Below are positions 46,328 through 57,018 of a DNA stretch of 64,000 nucleotides, piece by piece. Under the pieces are notes generated by a model. The model was not told the origin of the DNA and made no database searches. It saw nothing but the letters and a program-made list of their open reading frames with translations. How positions within the stretch are numbered: the stretch's first letter is position 1; the number at the start of each line of letters is the position of its first letter. A program made the translations under genes and the position numbers. This stretch comes from Cryptomeria japonica (Eukaryota > Streptophyta > Pinopsida > Cupressales > Cupressaceae): NCBI RefSeq assembly GCF_030272615.1, contig NC_081407.1, positions 373,842,632 through 373,906,631 of the forward strand, read 5' to 3'.

Positions 46328-47760
46328 TCATATGCCTAAATAGTCGATAAAGGCTTCATCATTTTGGAATGTGTCAAATTGTATAGGTCCTTCATGGTCC
46401 CAATCAATAAGTTGGTGGTGAACAAGGGGAAGGTCTTCAATGTTTTCGAAGTCAGCGGGTGTTAGAGTGCATATACAGTTATATTCAGGTATGTCTAGGT
46501 AGTTGTTGAGGTCATCGTTGGCACTCTCCTCATCTGTCTCGATCGTGAACGAGTCCAAATTGTCATTATTAAAAGCACATTCCAAAACTGGTGTACTTAT
46601 CCTTCGTGATTTTGACCTAGAACCTAAGGACAAAGACTGTGTGGGATCCTTAGGGGTTGTTTCTTGACCAACTTTGATTTTTTTATGAAATTCCTCTTCT
46701 TCTGTGGGTTCACCTGGTTCTCTAAATGTCTCGGTGAGTTCATAATCACTGGAGGATTTGTCCGAACCCCATTCCCATCCACTAGAGTTAGTGGAATAAT
46801 AGCTCTCTTATTGATCATTGGAAATCACTATTTGCAATGCTTCTTCTGGTTTGTGAGTGTTTACCCTGGAAGAGATGAAACCAAGCCCTTTTGAGCATTG
46901 ATTTTTAAATGTCAATTCTAGTTGCAAAGGTTGAGTAATACCTTCTTTTCTTAAGCCAAGAGGACTTTTACCATCATACCCAAACTTTTGTAGTATATTG
47001 AATCCTTTGCCATATTTTTCACATGGTATCTTGACATGGTCTTGTGTACCATCTTCAGGGTCTTTGTAAAGCATTTTGTATAAGTCTTCTTCTTCCATTT
47101 CACCCCACTTTTGGAATATAGTAGGAGCCCATTTTAGTGTAATGATAGATACCTGTTTAGAAGGATGATGTCATCCATATTCTTTTGGTGAACTCATGAC
47201 TTGCCATAAGAACATGGTTTGATTCAAAGTGTATTCACCCATGCCTTTGTCTTGATATTTCCCTTTAAGCTCACCTTGCTTTGGTGTTGAAGGTTTTAAT
47301 GATTCAGGGTCAATATATGCAGAAGATGGGATAGCTTCTTTATTAAATTGAATTATTGTCTCTGTTTTTGGTTTCAAGTTATTGCAATATATAAATGGAT
47401 TAGGATCACCATTAACTATTACTTCAACTCCATTATGAGGAAACTTAATGCATTGATGGTATGTAGATGGGACTGTTCTCATCTCATGAATCCATGGACA
47501 TCCTAGCAATATGTTGTATGTGAGATCACGGTCTAGGACTTGACAAATCACATCCTCTGTAACTGGCCCAAATCTGATAGGTAAGGTGACTATGCCTTTG
47601 GATGAACACTCTTCATCCTCATATGCCTTGATGGTAATTTTGTTTGTAGCATTCACAACTTTATCTAAATATCCCAATTGTATTATTGTGTTCAAAGTAC
47701 ATATATTGAGACCAGCTCCTCCATCTATCAGGACTCATTTTATTTGATGTTTGTGTAGGA
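46328..47760 (-). pseudogene. Tat protease and G-patch-like linker, disrupted
   Basis: A retropepsin active site VLIDGGAGLNICTLN lies near 47725, followed by the beta-rich VTLPIRFGPVTEDVICQVLD and ILLGCPWIHEM typical of Tat proteases. Near 46850-47050 a Gly-rich segment (GFNILQKFGYDGKSPLGLRK, QCSKGLGF) resembles a G-patch, which some Tat elements carry between protease and RT. An acidic spacer (46633-46328) precedes the RT. Confidence 0.7.
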
Positions 47761-47880
47761 AGGCTTCAATGTGTAAAGGTGCATTATGTGGTTGGCTTAC
47801 AGATGTGTCATCAGCTTCTGTGAATGTAAGGGAGTGTGGAACAGAAAGGTATCCCACCATGGCTTGAAACTGGTCCACGT

Positions 47881-50324
47881 TTAGATTAGTGGGACAGTAG
47901 TGTCTCTCAAAGTTTTGTCAAGAATGGCTTTATGTGTGGGGGATATGCGTAAAAGCTCTAGGATGGAGATAAGGGTGGACATCCTCCCTAACTGTTCTAC
48001 CAGATCGTACTTAGGTTTGGTTGATGATGAAGCATTGGTTTTAGCTGGAGCACCTTGCAAAGTGACCTTACCTTGACGAGTTGTGACATTACATTCAAAG
48101 GTAGATTCAGAAGAAGGTCCAATGCCTTTTAGGACAACTTTGGGTCTTTGGGTAGAATTTTCAGGCGTTTTGTCCTTGATGATAATGGTAGAGACATAAT
48201 TGTCCATCAAAATATGATTAACAGTTGAATCATAGTTATAAGATGCTCTGGTATAGTTGGTCTGCTCATCTATGGCTTTCGATTTTCCCTTGTCATGTTT
48301 AGGGAATGGTTCCTTAAACATCTCATGTTCTTGATTGGATGAATGTCCTTCGATCTCAATGTCACCTCTATCAATAAGATCTTGTATAATGTTCTTTAGC
48401 CAATGACAATTTCCTATTTTATGTCCCTTGCTCTTTTGATATTCACAGTACTCACCATCATTCCACCAATTTGGTTTGACCTTTGGTTCATATGGAGGAT
48501 TGTCAAGAATTGTTATTATCTTGTTTGCCACTAGCTTCTTGAAAGCTAATTCAAGTGGTTCTCCCAATGGGGTGTATTTCCTTCTTGGTTTGGAAGTTGT
48601 TTGAGTATTCACTTGGTTGTTTGTAGAACTTGATCCAGAAAGAATGATTTTGGGTCTCGTTGTGTTAACATCAACAACATAATCATTTATTGTGTTCTTG
48701 TTCTTGTTCCAAAATCTTGTCTTGTATTTTCCTTTAAAGTCCTCTTTGTTTTCTTTGAATATCTTGATTACTCCTTGTTCAATTAGGACCTTGTCTATTG
48801 CTAAGCCTTTTTCAATGACATCCTTGAAAGTGGACAAGCAAAATTTCCTTAAATCATAACCAATTTCTCTATGGACATTCTATGTGAACATCTCTACCAT
48901 TTGTTTTTGTGGAATTTCACAAGAGCATCTGTTGGCTAAATTCCTTCATCTTTGTAAGAATGATGAAAATGACTCCCTATCCTTTTTCTTAGTGTTGCAC
49001 AAAGTGGTAACTAATATATCTGTCTCTATATTGTATGAGAAATGTTGTATGAAATCTTTTGCTAGATCACCCCAAGACTTAATTCCAGGTGGAAGTTGGG
49101 AGAACCATTCCATAGCTTGATCACCTAAGCTCTATGGGAATAATCTCATTAAGTATGTTTCTTCTGATGCTACTCAATGCAAGCTGTGAAAAATTGTCTT
49201 ATATGTGCCTTAGGGTATCCTTTGCCTCTGTACTTATCAAACTTAGGTATCACGAAATGTCTAGGAAAAGGAGGCATTGGAATGCTTTTGTCAAATGGAT
49301 AGGGACATATGTCTCTCATTGTGTAAGTTGGCTTTGGTATATTTATGTCCTCCATTTTCTTTTGTAAGTCCTTTATTTGTTGTTCCAAATTGTTCTTAGG
49401 TGGAGATTGACTTCTTGGACCATATCCCATGCCTAAGCCACCGGGTGGAGGAAGTAGATGCTGCATGTATGGATGGTATTGATCATAAACATGTTCATAA
49501 GGAGGAGGTCTATAATGATACTATGTATGAGAACCATCTGGTATAAAGTCATAATGAGGAATGGAATATCTGCTTTGTCCATGTATATCATATTCTACAG
49601 GCATGTCATGAGTTTGTTCTTATGTGTTGTCCCCAAATTTGACGCGGGGTTTTCTTGTGTCCAAATTTTGAGCATGCCTCTGGATATCCAATAGCTTTTG
49701 AGGTTGGTCCTTAGCATTGGTATGCAATTGAGTGTATTTATTTGCATAAGACTTCCATAATGGTTTCCGTAGACAGAGTTGTTCATGAGATGCTCTTTCA
49801 TGAGTATCATAAGCTGGACCATGTGTATTTGGGACCTCAGGTTTTTGAAACAAAGATGATGGTGGCTCAGGCATGATATGCGGTCCTCTAGTACCTCCAC
49901 TATTAGGTCCCCTTTGATCCATGTTGAGTTGAGTTTCTTGCATAGGTTGATTTTACACTATTTGAGACTTGTCAAAATCATGAGGTATCTTAGTTCCACT
50001 TTGTGCCATCACTTTTAGAAAATATTGTCTATCTCTTCTCATGATTTCCTCAACCAATCTATTAAAATGGGGATCCATGATGGAGTCCTCCACTTCTGCT
50101 GAATGTACAAAAAAGTTGTTTCTATTGTCATTATGTGTATCATTGTTGTTTGTATTATCCACGTTCTCAACATTTTGAGTGTTCCTATAAGTGTCCATGT
50201 CAGGTAATGTGGTATGATCAAAATTGAAGAAGATATCATTGTCATACTCATAGGCACTCATGTTTGCAGACCCTTGAGCCTCTTTAGCTTCTCTCCTAGA
50301 TTTTTGGGAACAGGTTTCAACCAT
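47881..50324 (-). pseudogene. Tat gag, disrupted
   Basis: Starts at a true ATG (50324, MVETCSQKSRREAKEAQGS) and reads in pieces to 47881. The capsid part includes DICPYPFDKSIPMPPFPRHF, VIPKFDKYRGKGYPKAHIRQ and FFTACIE. Near 48460 comes CEYQKSKGHKIGNCHWLKN, the Cys/His motif of Tat gags. Stops near 49953, 49617 and 49170 are mostly TAG, TGA or TAA at Gln or Trp positions. A frameshift near 47885 separates gag from the protease. Confidence 0.75.
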
Positions 50325-52526
50325 GAACTAGATCTTGACCAAGATGTGTGAGACTAGATGAAGATGGAAAGAGTATGGAAGACCAAGAGCTGGATGGAAT
50401 GTAAATGAATTTGAGGTATACTTGCAATGTCCAAAGTGTAAGACCAAGTATGTATGTAGTAGAGTAGGTGTGACTTCCAAAGAGATGATATTTTCTCTTG
50501 ATGAGGTAGGTTGACCTTGACTCTAAGTAAGACCAAATGAGACCCAAGGGTGATAGACCTTGATGAGGGACCACTTAGCAAAATGTTGTTGTATGTAGTG
50601 TGTTGACAAAGTAAGATTAGGACAAGCAAGTGACCTTTTGACTCAAGTTTAGACAAATGTGAATGTAATGCAAGGTGTAAAGCAATGATGGACTTTGTGA
50701 GACCCAGAAATAGGTTGAATGCTAGATGAAAACCTGAAGAAATAACCTAGGAAGCTCAATGAGTCTGAAACTGACTGTTGTTGTTTGCTGGATTGTAAGT
50801 TTTTTCAATTCTAAACATAGACGCGACTAAATGACATTGACGTTGTTTAACATTGTACATACGCATTTTTGAGATTTTGTGAATGCAATTTTGCTTGAGA
50901 TAACATAGATGCGTTTATGTCCTACACAAATGTGATTAAATGACACAAACATGTTTAAACACTGCACAGAAGCGTTTCTAGAAACTGAGTGCAATTTTTT
51001 CAATTTTGTAAAGTTGGTGTTGTGACCAAATATGAATTTTTGATTGTTTTTTCGTGACAAGAGGACACAATGTTGATAAGGACTCAATGTTTGCAAGTGT
51101 TTAGACTCAAAATGACTCAAATAAAGTGCGTTGTTTCATGTAAAAAAATGTTTTGCATACACTTGAAAACACAAAAGACACAATATTTTGATGTTTGGTC
51201 TTGAATGTTTGAATGTTTAAAAGAAGACAAGCACAATTCTTATGGCTGGCCAAGACAATAGTTGTTGATCCCACATGGGGTTTCCCTTGAGGATATGCTA
51301 TTCAGAGTGGATACTTAGATGCTTGACCCCACTGGCTCCACCCTCGACACTCACTTCTCCGGGGAAGCCAAGCATCAGTCCCCACGAAAACTCCCCATGG
51401 TGAACTTTGTTTCTCTACTAATAACCATATGTATGTGGGCCGCTCCAAAGGTCCGACCTCTTGTCCCAACAACTAGAAGGATTTTGTCTTTCTAAAACAA
51501 AAGGTGCTAGTAAGGGCATCTGCTCATGTGGCCATACATGTGGCACTTTCAACTTTGTAAATACATAAGACTCCCAGCCGGTAGGGGTTACACCCTACAA
51601 CTGATCAAATAAATTTGATCAAATGGGTTTATGGGGAGACATAGTGTCGATATGAACTAATTAGCACACGTTACCCATGGCTTTCACCATGGATACAATT
51701 ATTTATAGTGGTTCAGAAGAGGTGGGTTTTCCTCGCTACCACTTGGGTCGTTCTCTCCTCACTAGTAGTCCTAATGACCACATAGGTAGACAGGCCCTCT
51801 AGAGATTAAACAAAAAGAGCCTATTTCTCAAGACACAAAAGACACTGGTTCAATTTTAGTGCACCAATTGAAGTGTTTGGTAATCTATTAAAATAAGGCA
51901 CACAATAAAGATAAAAAACCCTTGCCAAAAATTATGCAACAAAGATTTGTTAGAAGTTTTGCAATAATACCCCTCTTGAAAGCACACGTTAGGTAAATTT
52001 TAGATCCAAAAGACTGTGAAAAAGGGGTCATCGACAAGATGTTTTGCATCAAGGACAAGCTGCACCAATTTGTTAGCTAGATCACAAGATGTTAGCCCAA
52101 AATAAACCAAATCTGAAATCCAAATGACAAAATGAAGCCTTAAAACTGGAACAAAAACTGAAAAATGCGAAATCGGAAACACAAACACAATTAAACCTAA
52201 CGCAGATGCGGTTAAAGATCACAAACGCGCCTAAAACCTTCACAGATGCAAGACAACACAGACGTGGTTAAAGATCACAAACGCGACTGAAAGATGCACA
52301 GATGTGATTAAAAAGCACAGACGCGACCCTGCAATCTGCAAAAAAAACTAAAATAATGCCGAATGCAAACGTGATTACAAAGGTCATAGACACAGCAAAA
52401 AATAAAAAAATGTGATTCTAGAATGCACAAACGTGGACATGTCGAAATGTTGTCAGAAAATGTCAGATCTGCAACTTCAGAAACACAAAATCTATGACAA
52501 AAGATGTTAAATGCAAAAAAACAAGA
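50325..52526 (-). other. Leader of the Tat element
   Basis: About 2.2 kb without a gene between PBS and gag. The central part (51250-52000) resembles the leader at 1-800. Short CACARAYGYG repeats occur at 50815-50975 (seven diverged) and 52199-52440. Confidence 0.6.
52199..52440 (-). repeat. ~20-bp repeats with core CRCRTYTGTG in the gag leader
   Basis: On the plus strand CACAGAYGYG or CACAAACGCG occurs at about 52199, 52220, 52241, 52257, 52276, 52298, 52316, 52364, 52385 and 52427, mostly 16-22 bp apart. On the minus strand the units read GCATCTGCGTTAGG, CGCGTTTGTGATC and CACGTCTGTGTTG. They match the units of the array at 34597-34816. Confidence 0.8.
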
Positions 52527-52545
52527 GTCCCACTAGGTGTGCCAA
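52527..52545 (-). other. Primer binding site of the Tat element
   Basis: TTGGCACACCTAGTGGGAC on the minus strand, two bases from the 5' LTR. It confirms minus-strand orientation. Confidence 0.65.
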
Positions 52546-52547
52546 AA

Positions 52548-53309
52548 TGTTTATGGTAAAAATGGAAACAACAATATTGAAAGACTGAATAGATTCAACC
52601 ATGAAACCCTAGCCTAACAACAACAAAGATCCACCATAACATATGAAGATTATCTAAGACAATGCAAATCAATGAAATCACAAAGATTATACCATCACAT
52701 GTCCAATAGAGTTTGGATCTCCATTGATCTTGCTTGATATATTTTCTCTTAGATTTTATGTGTGCACAAGAGCTCAACAAAGAATGGAAATGTGGTTGCA
52801 AGTAGGCTTGATCGCATATGAAAGTTCGAATGCTAGAATGCTTGAAAGATTGATTAGGGTTGATAATGAAGGAAGAATCTCCTTATATAGAAGACACTAT
52901 AAGATATAGAGGGATAAGATTGAGAGGTGTAAGAGATAAATGGTTGGCTAGGATTAGAGGGTAGGTAGAGAAAATAAGAAAATAATGAGAGGGTAGGTAG
53001 TGTAGGAATTAAGAGATGCATGACATGTGTCATGGGTAGAAAAGGCTAATGAATTAATTAAATAAATGAAGATTTATTTAATTAATAGAGGAAGTGGGAT
53101 AGTTAAATAAATAAAATATTTATTTAATTTAGGAAAAGGACAATTTAAATAAATAAAAGTATTTATTTAAATGATAAATGAGGCTAGAAGAGGATAAATG
53201 AATTAATTAAATAAATAAAGATTTATTTAATTAATAGAAGAATTAGGCTAAAATAATTAAATAAATAAAATATTTAATTAATTAGATAGGACAATTTTAG
53301 GTGTCTACA
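52548..53309 (-). repeat. 5' LTR of the Tat element
   Basis: 762 bp, nearly identical to 33308-34069; differences are scattered substitutions and a few balanced small changes. Ends TGTTTATGG and GGTGTCTACA on the plus strand. Confidence 0.9.
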
Positions 53310-53314
53310 ACTTC
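53310..53314. repeat. Right target-site duplication of the Tat element
   Basis: ACTTC, identical to 33303-33307. Confidence 0.9.
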
Positions 53315-54645
53315 ATTCAAGATGGTATGTTATTCAGAGGATTTCACTTGTGCATACCTAAGAGTTCTATGAGGGAGAATCTAATAAAGGAGAAACACAG
53401 TGGAGGATTAGCTAGACATTTTGGTATTGACAAAATAATAGCATTGGTGAGTGAGAAGTACTTTTGGCCCCAGATTCATAAGGATGTTAAGAGATATGTG
53501 CAAAGTTGTAGAGTTTGTCAAGTTGCAAATGGTAGTAGTCAGAATGTGGGATTGTATAAACCTTTGACAGTACCGGTAAGACCTTGGGAAGATATAAGCA
53601 TGGATTTCATACTTGGATTACCTAAAACACCGAGAGGGAATGATTCTATATTTGTGGTAGTGGATAGATTCTCGAAGATGGCTCATTTAATACCTTGTAA
53701 GAAGACATCAGATGCATTAAATGTAGCAAACCCATTTTTGAAAGAAGTAGTGAGATTGCATGGATTACCTAAGAGCATAGTTTCAGACAAAGACACTAAG
53801 TTTGTTGGCTATTTTTGGAGAACACTTTGGAAGAAGATGAAGACATATTTGAAGTTTAGTTATACTTTTCATCCACAGACTGATGGATAGACAGAAGTAG
53901 TTAATCATAGCTTTGGAAATTTGTTGAGATGTTTAATTGGAGATAAAACCAGAAGTTGGGATTTGATCCTTGCACAAGAAGAGTTTGCCTGTAACAATTT
54001 AGTAAACAGGAGTACTAGAAGAACACCTTTTGAGATTGTTACTGGAGTGCATCCTAGAGGTATATCAGAATTAAGAGATATTAGCAATGAAGACCAAAGA
54101 AGTTCAGAAGCTAAAGACTTTGCAGATCATATGACAACCTTGCATATTTAGGTTAAGTAGCATTTGGAGGACATGAACAATAAATATAAAGAGACGACAG
54201 ATGAGAAGAGGAGACATAAGGAATTTGAAGTTGGTGATGAAGTGATGGTGTATCTAGGAAAAGAAATATTCCCAGTTGGAACTTATAAAAAATTGCAGAT
54301 GAAAATGATTGGACCTTGTAGGATTTTGAGGAAGTTCAGTTTTGGAAATGCATATGAAGTGGAGTTATCGGATAGTCTGAGTATTTCACCTATGTTTAAC
54401 ATTGTAGTATCATGAACCAAAATTCAGTGAGGACATAATTGCAGACTTAGATAAATAGTTGCCCCAGAAGGAACCAAATTAGATTGAAGACATTTTGGAC
54501 AGTAGGATTGGGTGTAGTACCCAGAGCAGTTAGTATAAGGAGTATCTTGTGAAGTGGAAGGATAGACCAGTTGAAGAATCGTCTTAGATTTCTCAGGCAG
54601 AGGTGGACTGCCTTGGTTTTCCTTTGACCCTAGCAAAGTGAGAGG
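53315..54645 (+). pseudogene. Chromovirus integrase and chromodomain, disrupted
   Basis: Continues the frame broken at 33307. Zinc-binding part: KHSGGLARHFGIDKIIALVS and VQSCRVCQVANGSSQN. Core: PWEDISMDFILGLPKT, SIVSDKDTKFVGYFW and FHPQTDG, followed by a stop where Gln is expected, then TEVVNHSFGNLLRC. The Glu of the DDE triad appears as TEVVN. A C-terminal GPCRILRKFSFGNAYEVEL block follows. Near 54485-54600 IEDILDSRIG, YKEYLVKWKDRPVEESS and a stop before ISQAEV form a chromodomain, the histone-reading module that steers chromoviruses. Stops: TAG at 53888, 54149, 54158 and more. Confidence 0.8.
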
Positions 54646-54672
54646 ATCACTTTTTCAATAACCTCATATGTT

Positions 54673-54813
54673 TGATGTAGGAGCATCCTCGATTCATAGT
54701 AATCTTGCATCAACCAAAAAAAAATTAATTTTTGTTTTGCTTTCAGTTTGAAGTTTCGACATTTCTTTTTGTGTGTCCTGGTTTTGGCTCACTGGATCCT
54801 ATGGAGTTGGATT
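54673..54813 (+). repeat. Truncated 3' LTR of the chromovirus
   Basis: The first 141 bp match 29281-29422. The match stops exactly where the TG of a copia LTR begins (54814). The rest of the LTR was not found further right. Confidence 0.75.
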
Positions 54814-56062
54814 TGTTAGGATAACTAGTGAACAACTAAGAGGGGGGGGTGGAGAAGTTGTTAACAGATTATATCATTTAATCCACTTAATAACCTTTAA
54901 CCAGATTAAATACTGGTAAAGCAAAAATAGATACCAGTAAGCAATAAAACTTAACAATGAAATAGATAATCAACACAATGCAACCATACCACATAACACC
55001 ATGATTTGTACGTGGAAAACCCGTAAAGGGAAAAACCATGTTGGGAAGCCTACCCACAGTCAGATGATACTTCTGCAGAAAGTATGTGATACAATGAGGG
55101 GCCTACACATGCAGGAAGGCACACTGCCTAGAGCGTACTTCTCATTACAAAAGAGTCTCACAGACTATAGAGATGTTATAACCACCTCAAGATAAATGGA
55201 CAACAATCCAAAATAATGAACTGCCAGAGATAACATCTACCATGCCTAATTACAGTCTCGGTTAAGCTCAATACTGGAGGCCTTTAACCTCTTCCTTAAT
55301 CCCAATTCAATCACCTATGATTGACCAAATCTCCTTCGCATATGATATTGCATTTCAAGACCACGACACATAATCCCCATGATCTACAATGAGATCTTAC
55401 ATCATTTTATACCAACCCTAAGGCCTAAACCAATTAGGCTGGCCACCTAAAAGATATTACAATAAGATCATTACATAAATGCATATTACAATGATATGCC
55501 ATGTCGACTTAAGACAAAAACAATAATAACCAATCTATAGAACATCCCAAAACATCCCGATAACGTGTAGAGTACACGTTAACATGATACCAGTCCATAA
55601 CCTAGATAGGTACCAGACTTATTCTGGGTCCACCACGCCAAAGCGATGTCTCCACCTGGTTGAAGCATGATCAGAAAACATCTTCAGCATTCTAAAATCC
55701 ATATAGAAGCCACACCAACATGACTTATGCATCCTGTCAAGATTCCTCAGTGAAAGCTCTATCGGTCAAACCTTAAACCAATGTTGGTAATGGTTTACAA
55801 GAGTGTATGATAGCATCTGATTACCAAGTCAATACCAACTAACCAAAACATGCTACAGGAACATGTAACACATAAAATCAAACATACTCCATTGATCCAA
55901 ACATGTCGGAAGTGTCCAACAGATAGTCTCTTCTGCCGGTAACACTAGATCTTCTACTGGTAACCAAAACCTGTGTGCTGGTAACCAACCATAACAGCTA
56001 GTGTTGACATCAATGAAAAAACATCAATACAACACATAATCAATTCATCCATAATTCCAACA
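54814..56062 (-). repeat. 3' LTR of a minus-strand copia element inserted in the chromovirus LTR
   Basis: 1249 bp, TGTTAGGATAAC...CATAATTCCAACA. On the right it borders ATCTCCCCCTTTGG, the reverse complement of the copia polypurine tract CCAAAGGGGGAGAT, so the element reads on the minus strand. An internal phrase GTGGAAAACCCGTAAAGGGA (about 55011) recurs in similar form at 61745. The frame at 55001 is not a gene. Confidence 0.7.
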
Positions 56063-56189
56063 ATCTCCCCCTTTGGTATTGATGGCAACACTAGATGTGA
56101 AAAAAAAAACATCTAAGTACCAAGAAAATACCAAACAGGTCTCCCCCTGTGGAAGACAACCAACAATCTCCTAGAAACCAAGAAAATTT
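56063..56189 (-). mobile_element. Short internal remnant of the minus-strand copia element
   Basis: Holds the polypurine tract at 56063-56076 and a second CAGGTCTCCCCCTGTGG phrase, with no coding motif. Sequence changes at about 56190 into the plus-strand gag-only element, so the rest of the copia element is lost. Confidence 0.5.
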
Positions 56190-57018
56190 CAGATTGCTTT
56201 TTATAAGAGGTGTTGTTGAGGTGGCCTCACATGGCCCCAACCCATCTTTTTTTTTTTTTAAAGTTTTTTTAATAAAAACTTTTCAATATAACCATTTAAA
56301 AGGAAAATTATTTTTGTTGAGGTATATGTTGTAGATCAGAGAATGTTCTATGTTTATGTAATGTTGACATCATCATATGTAAGGATTTTTTTGGCCCCCC
56401 TTTCCATTTGCATTTTTAGTCTGATAGGCGATTTTCAAATGGTGACATCTCGAGCTCAAAACCTCCTTTTCTAGTGCAATTATTTTTTGACTTCGGGTAG
56501 AATTTTGTGCTCTATCCAATGGTGCAGGTGATTTTCCATTTTGATAAACAGATTTTCCAGAAAATGCAAATTTTCATCGTTGTAGTTGGGCAATCCCTAT
56601 TTTTGCAACTTCAGAGGCTTAATTCAGGCTCATATGACCTCCTTTTCAGGTGCCATTTTTTTTAAGTGCATAAGTTTTCATCTACTTTCATGTGGTGCTA
56701 TCATATTTTCACCATTTTGAGTCGAAATTGTACTTTTAGTATTTGGTCATTTTTGGCCTATTTGGTACTTGTAATTAGCTTGGATCTTAGTTTAGATCTC
56801 TTGAAATATTTGTTTGAATCTCTTATAGCCTACTTGAAGCAGTTGTATTTTGAAATCAAAAGTCCACTCTTGCCTTGTTTTGCAAGTGGCCATTGTATTC
56901 ACACTAAATATAAAGTGCCAAACCATCATTTTTTGGGGGGTTTCTTTGTTGAGTGAATTTGGGGGGTGTCTTTTGTGATTGTGCCTCTCTCTATCTTGTG
57001 TTTTTTCATTTTGATGCT

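Larger units (their letters stand above)
33308..53309 (-). mobile_element. 20-kb Tat/Ogre-like Ty3/gypsy element nested in the chromovirus
   Basis: Two 762-bp LTRs, a 5-bp target duplication, a PBS inside the right LTR and a polypurine tract inside the left LTR place it on the minus strand. The domain order is leader, gag, protease, G-patch-like segment, RT, RNase H, second (archaeal-type) RNase H and integrase. An antisense plant-mobile-domain ORF follows before the 3' LTR. Dual RNase H and a large size are known for the Tat lineage. About 3.8 kb belongs to a secondary gypsy fragment (37366-41151), leaving ~16 kb for the element itself. All ORFs are broken. Confidence 0.85.
29281..54813 (+). 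mobile_element. Ty3/gypsy chromovirus, split by a nested 20-kb element
   Basis: The 5' LTR (29281-30070), PBS, gag, protease, RT and RNase H lie on the left. Integrase, chromodomain-like region and the first 141 bp of the 3' LTR lie on the right (53310-54813). The order protease-RT-RNase H-integrase-chromodomain and the initiator-Met PBS mark a chromovirus. The Tat-like element at 33308-53309 separates the halves, and the copia LTR at 54814 cuts the 3' LTR. All ORFs contain stops, so the element is inactive. Confidence 0.85.
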
